Below are positions 34,390 through 41,702 of a stretch of DNA of 64,000 nucleotides, piece after piece (position 1 is the stretch's first letter; every line of letters starts with the position of its first letter). Both the position numbers and the translations under genes were made by a program. The stretch covers positions 1,364,001 to 1,428,000 of the forward strand of contig OY282365.1 in the NCBI GenBank assembly GCA_958295685.1, read 5' to 3'. The DNA comes from an uncultured Dehalococcoidia bacterium. Lineage in GTDB: Bacteria; Chloroflexota; Dehalococcoidia; Lucifugimonadales; CATQGZ01. Under the pieces are notes generated by a model. It was not told where the DNA came from. It made no database searches and worked only from the letters and a program-made list of their open reading frames with translations.

Positions 34390-35598
34390 TCAGGATTGGG
34401 GAGGGAGAATGGGGAGGATTGGGGAGGGGGAATTGGGAGGATTGGGAGGATGGGGAGGATGGGGAGGATGGGGAAGGGACGGGGATGGGGAGGAGGGATT
34501 GGGGAGAGGGAGGGCGGCGGCGGTTTGTTGGGCGGCGGTGTATGGGTCGAGGTTTCCGCTTGCGACTTTCTGGGCGGCTCGGTGGATGCTGGGGTCTCGG
34601 CGCATGTGGTGGTCGAGTCTGGCTCTTGCGGCGGCGGCGGTGAGGGTTTCGAACTCTCGGACGCGGCGTTCGCGGCGGACGGCGGGGAGTCCGGGGGTGT
34701 GGGCGAGGGCGGCGAGGTGGTCGGAGAGGGCGCGGCGCAGTTCGTGGACCCCGTCCCCTGTGTCGGCGCGGGTGAGGAGGACGGGTACGTTCCACCCGTG
34801 TGCGCCGGGCGCGGGCGGGGCGTGGTCGGCGGGGGCGGCGCCGGGGGCGGGCGGGGCGTGGTCGGCGGGGGCGGCTCCGGGGGCGGGTGGGGCGTGGGTG
34901 GCGGGGGCGGCTCCGGGGCGCCGATCGGCTTTGACGACGGGCGGGGCGAGGTCGAGGGCGGCCCTGAGGGTGGCGGCCATTTTTTGGGAGCCGGGTCTGT
35001 CGCGTTTGTTCACGACGAAGACGTGGGCGATCTCGATGAGTCCGGCCTTTATGGCCTGGATGGCGTCGCCTGCCTCTGGGACGGTGACGACGGCGACGGT
35101 GTCGGCTGCGGCTGCGACGTCCAGTTCGGTCTGTCCGACGCCGACGGTTTCAATGAGGACGTAGTCGAAGCCGAAGGCGTCGAGGAGCATGACGGCTGCG
35201 GAGGCGGCTTCGGCGAGGCCGCCGTGTGAGCGTCTGGCGGCCATGCTTCTGATGAAGACGTGGTGGTCGAGGCCGTGTCTCTGCATTCTGACGCGGTCGC
35301 CGAGGACTGCGCCGCCCGTGAAGGGGCTGCTGGGGTCGACGGCGAGGACTGCGGCGGATCGGTCTTCGGCGCGGAGGAGTGCGACGAGTGCGTCGACGAG
35401 GGAGCTTTTGCCTGCGCCGGGGGGGCCTGTGACGCCGACGACGTGGGCGCGTCCGGCGCGGTGGTGGACGGCGCGGGCGACGGCGGGGGTGTGTCCGCCG
35501 CCGCGCTCCACGAGCGTGAGGAGGCGTGCCAGGGCGCGCCTGTCGCCGTCCAGCATGGCCGCGGCGAGGGTGGGTATGTTGTCTGAATCAGGGTTCAC
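34390..35598 (-). CDS. meaB: MeaB/ArgK family GTPase
   Basis: About 402 aa from a GTG at 35598; an ATG at 35556 is the alternative, and neither has a good ribosome binding site. HVVGVTGPPGAGKSSLVDAL is the P-loop, VLAVDPSSPFTGGAVLGDRVRM and ETVGVGQTELDV the MeaB switch motifs, and VNKRD the guanine site. MeaB chaperones methylmalonyl-CoA mutase; no mutase is nearby. Odd: a Pro/Ala insertion with three PADH-type repeats (APPAPGAAPADH) between VVKADRR and GWNVPVLLT, and a C-terminal Pro/Ser tail of about 38 residues that is simply the translated GGGGAGGATT low-complexity DNA. The N-terminal VNPDSDN is encoded by a dispersed repeat. Confidence 0.87.
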   Translation of the reverse strand: MNPDSDNIPTLAAAMLDGDRRALARLLTLVERGGGHTPAVARAVHHRAGRAHVVGVTGPPGAGKSSLVDALVALLRAEDRSAAVLAVDPSSPFTGGAVLGDRVRMQRHGLDHHVFIRSMAARRSHGGLAEAASAAVMLLDAFGFDYVLIETVGVGQTELDVAAAADTVAVVTVPEAGDAIQAIKAGLIEIAHVFVVNKRDRPGSQKMAATLRAALDLAPPVVKADRRPGAAPATHAPPAPGAAPADHAPPAPGAAPADHAPPAPGAHGWNVPVLLTRADTGDGVHELRRALSDHLAALAHTPGLPAVRRERRVREFETLTAAAARARLDHHMRRDPSIHRAAQKVASGNLDPYTAAQQTAAALPLPNPSSPSPSLPHPPHPPHPPNPPNSPSPILPILPPQS

Positions 35599-35604
35599 GG
35601 GATT
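35579..35604 (+). repeat. Dispersed GTCTGAATCAGGGTT repeat copy
   Basis: Copy of the dispersed repeat lying across the predicted start of meaB, at the downstream end of leader element C. Confidence 0.8.
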
Positions 35605-35612
35605 GGGCCGGG

Positions 35613-35841
35613 GGATTTTTGTCGAAAGTGTCGCATTTTGGGGGCATTTCGTAGCTGGGAGGGGCGATTTTGGCCGACACTTTGCGACGCTTATGCGACG
35701 CTTATGCGACACTTATGCGACACTTATGCGACACTTATGCGACACTTTGCGACAGGCGCTTCAGGAGTCCTGCGGGCTGGTTTGTGGAGATGGGCGGCTG
35801 TGTCATGGGGGTACTCTAGCACAGCGGTTCGTGAATGTCAA
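35613..35841 (-). promoter_or_regulatory. Word-array leader element C (upstream of meaB)
   Basis: Minus strand: TTGACA (35841-35836), 17-bp spacer, TAGAGT (35818-35813), 6 nt, ATGACACAG at 35806. Eight units with core TGTCGCA run from 35755 to 35674. The box CCCAGCTACGAAATG follows, then inverted word ATGCGACAC (35636-35628) and TTTCGACAAAAATCC. One unit (AAAGTGTCGCAT) is complementary over 12 nt. The frame from this ATG ends after 23 codons, at the first repeats, because of a 1-nt difference from element B. The predicted meaB start follows within about 15 bp. Confidence 0.82.
35674..35755 (-). repeat. Tandem 10-11 bp repeats, core TGTCGCA (eight units)
   Basis: Unit starts on the minus strand at 35755, 35745, 35734, 35723, 35712, 35701, 35690 and 35680; four central units are identical (AAGTGTCGCAT). 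Two later units have GCGTCGCA. The inverted partner at 35628-35636 carries the same third-position change (GC in place of GG or AG). Confidence 0.9.
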
Positions 35842-35861
35842 GGGCAGTTGTCAGTGGGGAG

Positions 35862-36040
35862 ATTGTCTGAATCAGGATTATCAGGATTTGGGGGATTATC
35901 AGGATTGGGGAGGGATGGGAGAGGGCTGGGGCAGTTGTCAGTGGCTAGTGGCTAGTGGTCAGTGGGGAGAGGGATGGGAGAGGATTGGGAGGATTTGGGA
36001 GATTGGGGATGGGAGAGGGAGGGGGCCGGGGATGGATTAG
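35862..36040 (+). repeat. Dispersed repeat copy followed by G-rich low complexity
   Basis: A GTCTGAATCAGGATTATCAGG copy (35862-35889) next to the element C promoter, then AGTGGCTAGTGG/GGTCAGTGGGG runs and GGGAGAGGATTGGGAGGATT. The left end of the 0.5-kb duplication starts near 35991. Apart from the 36083 gene start there is nothing else between 35842 and 36082. Confidence 0.8.
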
Positions 36041-36082
36041 AATAGAGGTAGGGATATTTAGGAAGGTGAGGTGAGGCAGGGT

Positions 36083-36448
36083 ATGGCTACTACGGCTCAG
36101 CATTTGGAGACGAGTGACCGCTTCCTGGAGCAGGCGGAGGAGGAGTTCGAGAGGGGCGATCTGCTGCAGGCGTCGGAGAAGGCGTGGGGAGCGGTGGCGC
36201 ATTACGTGAAGTCGGTTGCCAAGGCGAGGGGCTGGCGGGACGGCTCTCACAGGGACGTGAATGTGAACGCGGAGAGGCTGATCGTCCGCACGCGGGACCC
36301 GGATGGGAACATGCGGAAGTTCAGTCATATAAACAATCTTCACGTCAATTTCTATGAGATCACTCTGTCGGAGCGCAGTGTGAGGATAGGTATCGAGGAC
36401 GCTCGGGCGCTGGTGGCCGATATGAAGGAGGCGGAGGGAGTTGTCTGA
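36083..36448 (+). CDS. PaREP1/HEPN-like small protein, copy 1
   Basis: 121 aa, ATG with GGCAGGGT upstream (an earlier in-frame ATG at 36071 is possible). RFLEQAEEEFERGDLLQASEKAWGAVAHYV is a helical pair like the PaREP1/HEPN-type families, in which proteins often pair with nucleotidyltransferases or act as RNases; no R-x4-6-H HEPN active site is evident. The second half (RTRDPDGNMRKFSHINNLHVNFYE) has charged and aromatic residues. It is nearly identical to the next gene, including flanks. Function unknown. Confidence 0.7.
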   Translation: MATTAQHLETSDRFLEQAEEEFERGDLLQASEKAWGAVAHYVKSVAKARGWRDGSHRDVNVNAERLIVRTRDPDGNMRKFSHINNLHVNFYEITLSERSVRIGIEDARALVADMKEAEGVV

Positions 36449-36467
36449 ATCAGGATTCTCAGGATTT
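36441..36467 (+). repeat. Dispersed GTCTGAATCAGGATT repeat copy
   Basis: Copy overlapping the stop region of the 36083 gene: the C-terminal residues Gly-Val-Val-stop are encoded where the repeat begins, while copy 2 of the gene ends differently (GLPPIA). Confidence 0.75.
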
Positions 36468-36608
36468 GGGGATTTGCAGGATTGGGGAGAGGATGGGAGA
36501 GGGAGGATGGGGAGGATTTGGGAGATTGGGGATGGGAGAGGGATTGGGGGCCGGGGATGGATGTAGAATAGAGGTAGGGATATTTAGGAAGGTGAGGTGA
36601 GGCAGGGT

Positions 36609-36971
36609 ATGGCTACTACGGCGAGTGGCCGCTTCTTGGAGCAGGCGGAGGAGGAGTTCGAGAGGGGCGATCTGCTGCAGGCGTCGGAGAAGGCGTGGGG
36701 AGCGGTGGCGCATTACGTGAAGTCGGTTGCCAAGGCGAGGGGCTGGCGGGACGGCTCTCACAGGGACGTGAATGTGAACGCGGAGAGGCTGATCGTCCGC
36801 ACGCGGGACCCGGATGGGAATATGCGGAAGTTCAGTCATATAAACAATCTTCACGTCAATTTCTATGAGATCACTCTGTCCGAGCGCAGTGTGAGGATAG
36901 GTATCGAGGACGCTCGGGCGCTGGTGGCCGAGATGAAGGAGGCGGAGGCCGGTCTGCCGCCGATTGCCTGA
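36609..36971 (+). CDS. PaREP1/HEPN-like small protein, copy 2
   Basis: 120 aa. From residue 7 onward almost every codon is identical to copy 1 (36083); differences are an 8-residue deletion near the N-terminus (QHLETSD missing), single silent changes, and a different C-terminus (EAGLPPIA). Upstream 90 bp are also duplicated. The C-terminus here looks more natural, since copy 1 ends in a repeat. Convergent with ribH, 13 bp away. Confidence 0.7.
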   Translation: MATTASGRFLEQAEEEFERGDLLQASEKAWGAVAHYVKSVAKARGWRDGSHRDVNVNAERLIVRTRDPDGNMRKFSHINNLHVNFYEITLSERSVRIGIEDARALVAEMKEAEAGLPPIA

Positions 36972-36984
36972 ATTGGGGGAGTTG

Positions 36985-37437
36985 TCAGTGGCCTAGGCTT
37001 CTGAGGAGGTGGGCGGTCTGGACGGCTGCGGCTGCGGCGTCGCTTCCGGCGTTGCCGTCGTCGCCGCCGGCTCTTTGGAGGGCCTGGTCTACGGTGTCGG
37101 TGGTGAGGACGCCGAAGCCCATTGGGACGCCTGTTGCGAGGGCGGCGTCGGCGACGCCCCTAGAGGCCGCGCCTGCGACGTGTTCGTAGTGGTCGGTCTG
37201 TCCGCGTATGACTGCGCCGAGGCAGACGACGGCGTCGTTGCTGCGGGCCATCCTGGCGGCGACGACTGGTAATTCAAACGAGCCCGGGACTCTGGCGACG
37301 GTGACGTCGGCGCTGCGGACGCCGAGTTCGGCGAGGGTCTCGAGGCAGCCGTGGAGGAGTTTGTCGGTAACGAATCGGTTGAACTGGGCGGCCACCACGG
37401 CGACCCTGAGTCCGGCTCCGTCTGGGGTCTGAGTCAA
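36985..37437 (-). CDS. ribH: 6,7-dimethyl-8-ribityllumazine synthase
   Basis: 150 aa, TTG start (TQTPDGAGLRVAVVAAQFNRF). VARVPGSFELPVVA, CLGAVIRGQTDHYEHV and FGVLTTDT are the lumazine synthase motifs. It condenses the pyrimidine intermediate with 3,4-dihydroxy-2-butanone 4-phosphate. The TTG overlaps the stop of the preceding frame (GGTTGAC), as is also the case for each repeated micro-ORF upstream. Last gene of the rib operon; C-terminal linker near residues 122-133 is Gly/Ala/Asp-rich. Confidence 0.95.
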   Translation of the reverse strand: MTQTPDGAGLRVAVVAAQFNRFVTDKLLHGCLETLAELGVRSADVTVARVPGSFELPVVAARMARSNDAVVCLGAVIRGQTDHYEHVAGAASRGVADAALATGVPMGFGVLTTDTVDQALQRAGGDDGNAGSDAAAAAVQTAHLLRSLGH

Positions 37438-37586
37438 CCGCTGTTCCCGACGGCCTCGTCTGGGAGCAGGTGTCCCAGCCTGGAGCGCTTGGTCTCCATG
37501 CAGCGCCTGCTCTCGCTGTTGACGGGGGCAATGATGGGCACGACTTCGGCGACCCTGAGTCCCGCTCCGTCGGGGGCGTGAGTCAA
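37434..37586 (-). CDS. Chimeric RibH-start/RibA-tail micro-ORF 3
   Basis: 50 codons, THAPDGAGLRVAEV then the RibA tail; its stop overlaps the ribH TTG start. If ribosomes reinitiate along the chain, ribH translation depends on passing all three micro-ORFs. Confidence 0.35.
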   Translation of the reverse strand: MTHAPDGAGLRVAEVVPIIAPVNSESRRCMETKRSRLGHLLPDEAVGNSG

Positions 37587-37735
37587 CCGCTGTTCCCGAC
37601 GGCCTCGTCTGGGAGCAGGTGTCCCAGCCTGGAGCGCTTGGTCTCCATGCAGCGTCTGCTCTCGCTGTTGACGGGGGCTATGATGGGCACGACCACGGCG
37701 ACTCTGAGTCCCGCTCCGTCGGGGGCGTGAGTCAA
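37583..37735 (-). CDS. Chimeric RibH-start/RibA-tail micro-ORF 2
   Basis: 50 codons, same organisation as micro-ORF 1 (THAPDGAGLRVAVV then the RibA tail). TTG overlaps the previous stop by the same 4 bases. Translation not shown. Confidence 0.35.
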   Translation of the reverse strand: MTHAPDGAGLRVAVVVPIIAPVNSESRRCMETKRSRLGHLLPDEAVGNSG

Positions 37736-37884
37736 CCGCTGTTCCCGACGGCCTCGTCGGGGAGCAGGTGTCCCAGCCTGGAGCGCTTGGTCTCCATGCA
37801 GCGCCTGCTCTCGCTGTTGACGGGGGCAATGATGGGCACGACCATGCCGACCCTGAGTCCCGCTCCGTCGGGGGGGTGAGTCAA
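37732..37884 (-). CDS. Chimeric RibH-start/RibA-tail micro-ORF 1
   Basis: 50 codons, TTG start overlapping the ribBA stop (GGTTGAC). N-terminal THPPDGAGLRVGMV is ribH-like, then the exact RibA tail with one change (RRC for RRY). By coupling it could be translated, but the peptide has no complete domain. May be a by-product of repeat expansion. Confidence 0.35.
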   Translation of the reverse strand: MTHPPDGAGLRVGMVVPIIAPVNSESRRCMETKRSRLGHLLPDEAVGNSG

Positions 37885-39101
37885 CCGCTGTTCCCGACGG
37901 CCTCGTCGGGGAGCAGGTGTCCCAGCCTGGAGCGCTTGGTCTCCATGTAGCGCCTGCTCTCGCTGTTGACGGGGGCAATGATGGGCACGACTTCGGCGAC
38001 TCTGATGCCGAAGCTTTCGAGTCCGACGATCTTGCGCGGGTCGTTGGTGAGTAGGCGCATGTCCTCGACGCCGAGGTCTCGGAGTATCTGGGCGCCGACT
38101 CCGTAGTGTCGGACGTCGGCGGCGAATCCGAGGTGGATGTTGGCGTCGACGGTGTCGAGTCCGCCGTCCTGTAGGGAGTAGGCTTTGAGCTTGTTGTGGA
38201 TGCCGATTCCCCTGCCCTCCTGCCGCATGTATAGGAAGACGCCGCGGCCCTCGCGGGCTATGGCGCTCATGGCGAGGGCGACTTGGTCGCCGCAGTCGCA
38301 TCGGAGGCTGCCGAAGACGTCGCTGGTGAGGCATTCGCTGTGGACTCTGACGAGGGTGGGTTCGCCCGGGACGATCTCGCCCATGACGAGGGCGACGTGT
38401 TCGTCCTTGTCGACTGCGCTGCTGTATGAGAGGGCGGTGAATTCGCCGTGCCTGGTGGGTATGCGGGCCTCGGCGACTCTGGCGATGAGCTTTTCGTGTG
38501 TGCGGCGGTATGCGATGAGGTCGGCGACGGTGACGATCTTCATGCCGTGGGCGGCGGCGAACTTTTCCAGTTCGGGCATCCGGGCCATGGCGCCGTCTGG
38601 GGCCATCACCTCGCAGAGGACGCCTGCGGGCTGAAGGCCCGCGAGGGCTGCGAGGTCGACGATGGCCTCTGTCTGGCCGGCTCTGGCGAGTACGCCGCCC
38701 TCCTGGTATCGGAGGGGGAAGACGTGTCCGGGCTTGCCGAGGTCGTCGGGGTCGGTGTCCGGGTCGATGAGTGCGCGTATGGTGGCGGCCCTGTCGAAGG
38801 CGGACACGCCTGTGGTGGCGCCCTTCAGGACGTCGACGGAGACGGTGAAGGCGGTGCCTAGGCGGGCGGTGTTGTCCTGGACCATCATGGGTATGCCCAG
38901 CCGCTTGAGGCGCTCGGCCTTCAGGGGGGCGCAGATGATGCCCCTGCCGTGAGCGGCCATGAAGTTGACGGCTTCGGGGGTAACCTTTTCGGCGGCCATG
39001 GCGAGGTCGCCCTCGTTCTCGCGGTCCTCGTCGTCGACGATGATGACCATGCGGCCGGCGCGGATGTCCTCTATTGCGCTCTCGATGGAAGACAGGGGCA
39101 T
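37881..39101 (-). CDS. ribBA: Bifunctional DHBP synthase / GTP cyclohydrolase II
   Basis: 406 aa. N-terminal RibB: VIIVDDEDRENEGDLAMAAE, DNTARLGTAFTVSVD and HVFPLRYQEGGVLARAGQTEA. C-terminal RibA: LVRVHSECLTSDVFGSLRCDCG (zinc Cys set), QEGRGIGIHNKLKAY and LLTNDPRKIVGLE. It makes dihydroxybutanone phosphate from ribulose 5-phosphate and opens GTP for riboflavin. Start 3 bp after the ribE stop. The final ~35 codons are the source of the tandem repeats that follow. Confidence 0.96.
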   Translation of the reverse strand: MPLSSIESAIEDIRAGRMVIIVDDEDRENEGDLAMAAEKVTPEAVNFMAAHGRGIICAPLKAERLKRLGIPMMVQDNTARLGTAFTVSVDVLKGATTGVSAFDRAATIRALIDPDTDPDDLGKPGHVFPLRYQEGGVLARAGQTEAIVDLAALAGLQPAGVLCEVMAPDGAMARMPELEKFAAAHGMKIVTVADLIAYRRTHEKLIARVAEARIPTRHGEFTALSYSSAVDKDEHVALVMGEIVPGEPTLVRVHSECLTSDVFGSLRCDCGDQVALAMSAIAREGRGVFLYMRQEGRGIGIHNKLKAYSLQDGGLDTVDANIHLGFAADVRHYGVGAQILRDLGVEDMRLLTNDPRKIVGLESFGIRVAEVVPIIAPVNSESRRYMETKRSRLGHLLPDEAVGNSG

Positions 39102-39104
39102 GGT

Positions 39105-39686
39105 CTAGCCTCCCGCGCGCGTCAGCTTCTCGACGTACTTTGCCATGACGTCCACCTCGACGTTGACCCTGTCTCCGGGCTTTCTGTCTCTCATCGCGGT
39201 GTTCTCCCGCGTGTGGGGTATGAGGGTCACGCGAAACGATCTCCGGTCACAGTCTACAACCGTGAGGCTCACGCCGTCCACAGCGACGAAGCCCTTCTCG
39301 ACCATGTAGCGGGTGAGGCCGGGGTCGGCCGCGAATCGGAGCATCAGGGCCTCGCCGTCGGGTTCCATCGAGTCGATCGCGGCGACGCCGTCGACGTGTC
39401 CCTGTACGACGTGCCCGCCGAAGCGTCCGTGAGCGGGGAGGGCGCGCTCCAGGTTCACGGGGTCGCCGGGTGTGAGGGAGCCGAGGGCGGAGCGGCGGAG
39501 GGTTTCGGGGACGACGTGGACATCGAAGGAGCGGGGGCCGCGGTCGGTCACGGTGAGGCAGACGCCGTTGAGGCAGACGCTGTCGCCGACGGCGAGGCCG
39601 TCGAGTGTCAGGGAGGCACGGACGGAGAGCCGTCCGCCGTCGACGGCCTGGACGTGTCCCACCTCCTCGACTATGCCGGTGAACAC
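39105..39686 (-). CDS. ribE: Riboflavin synthase (alpha chain)
   Basis: 193 aa. MFTGIVEEVGHVQAVDGGRL, SVCLNGVCLTV and HVVQGHVDGVA show the two-lobe lumazine-binding duplication, with the second copy at KGFVAVDGVSLTVVD and NVEVDVMAKYVEKL. It dismutates two 6,7-dimethyl-8-ribityllumazine molecules into riboflavin. It sits 3 bp after ribD and 3 bp before ribBA; operon is clear. Confidence 0.95.
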   Translation of the reverse strand: MFTGIVEEVGHVQAVDGGRLSVRASLTLDGLAVGDSVCLNGVCLTVTDRGPRSFDVHVVPETLRRSALGSLTPGDPVNLERALPAHGRFGGHVVQGHVDGVAAIDSMEPDGEALMLRFAADPGLTRYMVEKGFVAVDGVSLTVVDCDRRSFRVTLIPHTRENTAMRDRKPGDRVNVEVDVMAKYVEKLTRAGG

Positions 39687-39689
39687 GCT

Positions 39690-40787
39690 CTACCGGCTCC
39701 GGGGGGCGCAGTATCCGACTATCGAGAGGTCGCGTCCCAGGGGGGTGACGGTGACGCGCTCGAGGCTGAGGGCGTCGGCTATGCGTCCGACGCCGTGTCC
39801 TGCGACGGGGGTCGGGGCGTCGCTGCCGCCGACGATGAGCGGGGCGAGGAAGGCGGCGACCCTGTCGACGAGTCCGAGGTCGAAGAGGGAGCCGAGGAGG
39901 GCGCCGCCGCCTTCGACGAGGACGGAGGCCGCGCCGCGCGACGCGAGGTGGGAGAGCAGGGCGCGGAGGTCTACGGAGCCGTCGGAGGCGGGCATCCGCA
40001 CGGTCTCGACGCCGTCCGCGGGGACGCGCGGCGCGGCGCGCCCGGCGGCTATGAGCGTGGGACCGGGCTCGGACAGGAGGCGGGCGTCGGGCGGGGTGCG
40101 GCCCTGGCCGTCGACCACCACCCTTAGGGGCTGGCGGTGGAGCGGGGCGCCGCGCTCGTCCCTGGCGGTGAGCCTGGGGTCGTCGGCGAGCACGGTTCCG
40201 ATGCCGACCATCACGGCGTCGGAGGCGGCGCGGAGTCGGTGGGCGCAGGCGCGCGCCTGCTCGCCGGTGATCCATCTGGACGAGCCGCTCCTGGATGCTA
40301 TCTTGCCGTCGAGGCTCATGGCGAACTTGGCTGTGACGAAGGGTGTTCCAGTGGTGACGAGCTTGGCGTATGCCTCGATGAGCCTGGCCGCCTCGGGGGC
40401 CTTCAGGCCGGTGGAGGTGACGAGGCCGGCCTCGGCGAGCCGTGCGTGGCCGCCGCCCTTGACGCAGGGGTTGGGGTCGAGCGCCGCGGAGTGGACTTCC
40501 GCAACGCCGGCCTCGATGATCGCCTCGGAGCACGGCCCGGTCCGGCCGGTGTGGTTGCAGGGCTCGAGGGTGGTGTAGAGGACGGCTCCGCGGGCTCGGC
40601 AGCCCGCCCGCCGGAGGGCCATGACCTCGGCGTGGGCCTGTCCGGGGGGCTGCGTCCAGCCCTCGCCGACTACCTGGCCGTCCCTGACGAGTACGGCGCC
40701 GACGGGCGGGTTCGGACTCGTCGAGCCGACGGCCCTTTCGGCGAGGGCGAGGGCGAGGGCCATGGGGTCAGGTTTGGGGGTCTTCAT
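39690..40787 (-). CDS. ribD: Bifunctional riboflavin deaminase/reductase
   Basis: 365 aa from ATG (KTPKPDPMALAL); an in-frame GTG at 40802 would add five residues. N-terminal deaminase: SPNPPVGAVLVRDGQVVGEG, AHAEVMAL (zinc His-Ala-Glu) and TLEPCNHTGRTGPC. C-terminal reductase: FVTAKFAMSLDGKIASRSG, GIGTVLADDPRLTAR and EGGGALLGSLF. First rib gene; its start overlaps the 3' end of dcd by about 20 bp. Confidence 0.94.
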   Translation of the reverse strand: MKTPKPDPMALALALAERAVGSTSPNPPVGAVLVRDGQVVGEGWTQPPGQAHAEVMALRRAGCRARGAVLYTTLEPCNHTGRTGPCSEAIIEAGVAEVHSAALDPNPCVKGGGHARLAEAGLVTSTGLKAPEAARLIEAYAKLVTTGTPFVTAKFAMSLDGKIASRSGSSRWITGEQARACAHRLRAASDAVMVGIGTVLADDPRLTARDERGAPLHRQPLRVVVDGQGRTPPDARLLSEPGPTLIAAGRAAPRVPADGVETVRMPASDGSVDLRALLSHLASRGAASVLVEGGGALLGSLFDLGLVDRVAAFLAPLIVGGSDAPTPVAGHGVGRIADALSLERVTVTPLGRDLSIVGYCAPRSR

Positions 40788-41610
40788 CCTCGAACAAATC
40801 ACTCTGTTCAGAATGGTACTGCGGTAAGCCGGTCACCTTGAACACTTTTGCGGCATTCTTAGGACCGGGCTCGCTCTGACCATAGACCCAGTCCTCGACG
40901 GTCTTGACTGGTATCTCCAGAGCCTCGGCGAATTGCCGCACGCTGCCGCGGAACGGACTCTCGTCAAGCCACAGCTTTATCGGGGTTGGACCTGTTCGAT
41001 GCGGTCGTTTTCTGCCACTCCGCTGGGGCTTCGATGGTTCCGTGAAGTTCCGGTGGTAACGACTGGGAGTCGGTTCATCCTGATCTTGATACTTGCTGTT
41101 TCGACTGCGATGACCGTAGGGTCGTTGAGCGGGGGATGTCAGTTCATAGAACGAGACTTGGGCTATAGGCATTCCAGGGTATAGGGTGATCGGCATAGGG
41201 GACACGTTGGTGAACTCAAGGACTATTCGCCCCTGGAAACCCGGGTCTATGAACCCTGCCGTGGAGTGTACGAGCAACCCCAAGCGTCCGAGCGAGCTCT
41301 TGCCGTCCAATCTCCCCATCAGGTCTGCCGGCAGGCGGAGCCACTCGCGCGTTATGCCCAGAACGAAGTCTCTGGGATGAAGATAGAAGGCCGCGCCCTC
41401 TTTAACACAAACCTCATCAGTCAGGCCTTGAAGATCCTGTTTGAGGTCTATGTGTGGAGTAGACGTCCTCTTGAAAATCCTGAACTTGTCTCCCAGCATG
41501 AGGTCGACACTCACGGGTTGGATGGCATCCTGCCGAACATCCCTCATCTCCAAGCGACCGGACCTGAGCGCCTTCTTGATGTCTCTGTCACTCAGTATCA
41601 TCGTCTCCAC
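40768..41610 (-). CDS. dcd: dCTP deaminase (Dcd/Dcd-Dut type) with C-terminal HTH-like extension
   Basis: 280 aa; Dcd is usually about 170-195 aa. The catalytic region RLDGKSSLGRLGLLVHSTAG followed by FIDPGFQGRIVLEFTN resembles mycobacterial bifunctional dCTP deaminase/dUTPase (GKSSLGRLG) more than E. coli Dcd (GRSSLARLG). After the usual end (SKYQDQDEPTPSRY, near residue 185) come a basic linker and a segment PFRGSVRQFAEALEIPVKTV with VEDWVYGQSEPGP that looks like an XRE-type helix-turn-helix. Base composition is lower in G+C than neighbours, suggesting acquisition. It makes dUMP/dUTP from dCTP; the tail's role is unknown. Confidence 0.88.
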   Translation of the reverse strand: METMILSDRDIKKALRSGRLEMRDVRQDAIQPVSVDLMLGDKFRIFKRTSTPHIDLKQDLQGLTDEVCVKEGAAFYLHPRDFVLGITREWLRLPADLMGRLDGKSSLGRLGLLVHSTAGFIDPGFQGRIVLEFTNVSPMPITLYPGMPIAQVSFYELTSPAQRPYGHRSRNSKYQDQDEPTPSRYHRNFTEPSKPQRSGRKRPHRTGPTPIKLWLDESPFRGSVRQFAEALEIPVKTVEDWVYGQSEPGPKNAAKVFKVTGLPQYHSEQSDLFEDEDPQT

Positions 41611-41702
41611 ACCCAGGAGAAGTACAGGAAAGCAATTCTAGCAACCGCTCGAACGGGGCGCAAACGCCGCGGGCGGGCCTGCCGCCGGTCTGTTACGGCT
41701 CG

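Larger units (their letters stand above)
35991..36971 (+). repeat. Tandem duplication of ~0.5 kb containing a gene
   Basis: Unit 1 about 35991-36448, unit 2 about 36511-36971, offset about 526 bp, near-identical over about 450 bp, including the 5' region TAGAATAGAGGTAGGGATAT. The low divergence indicates a recent event. Confidence 0.88.
37434..38029 (-). repeat. Four tandem 149-bp units from the ribBA 3' end and ribH 5' end
   Basis: The last ~149 bp of ribBA (ending at 37881) are followed by three near-identical copies ending at 37732, 37583 and 37434. Each extra unit joins the first ~15 codons of a ribH-like start (DGAGLRVA) to the last ~35 codons of ribBA (VPIIAPVNSESRR...GNSG). The junction falls at the shared RVA-VV coding sequence, which points to an unequal exchange at microhomology. 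Period is exactly 149 bp, not a multiple of 3. Confidence 0.93.

Noticed and set aside
34396..35229. Gly-rich plus-strand frame opposite meaB
   Set aside because: Composition is that of a reversed high-GC coding region; the opposite strand has GTPase motifs.
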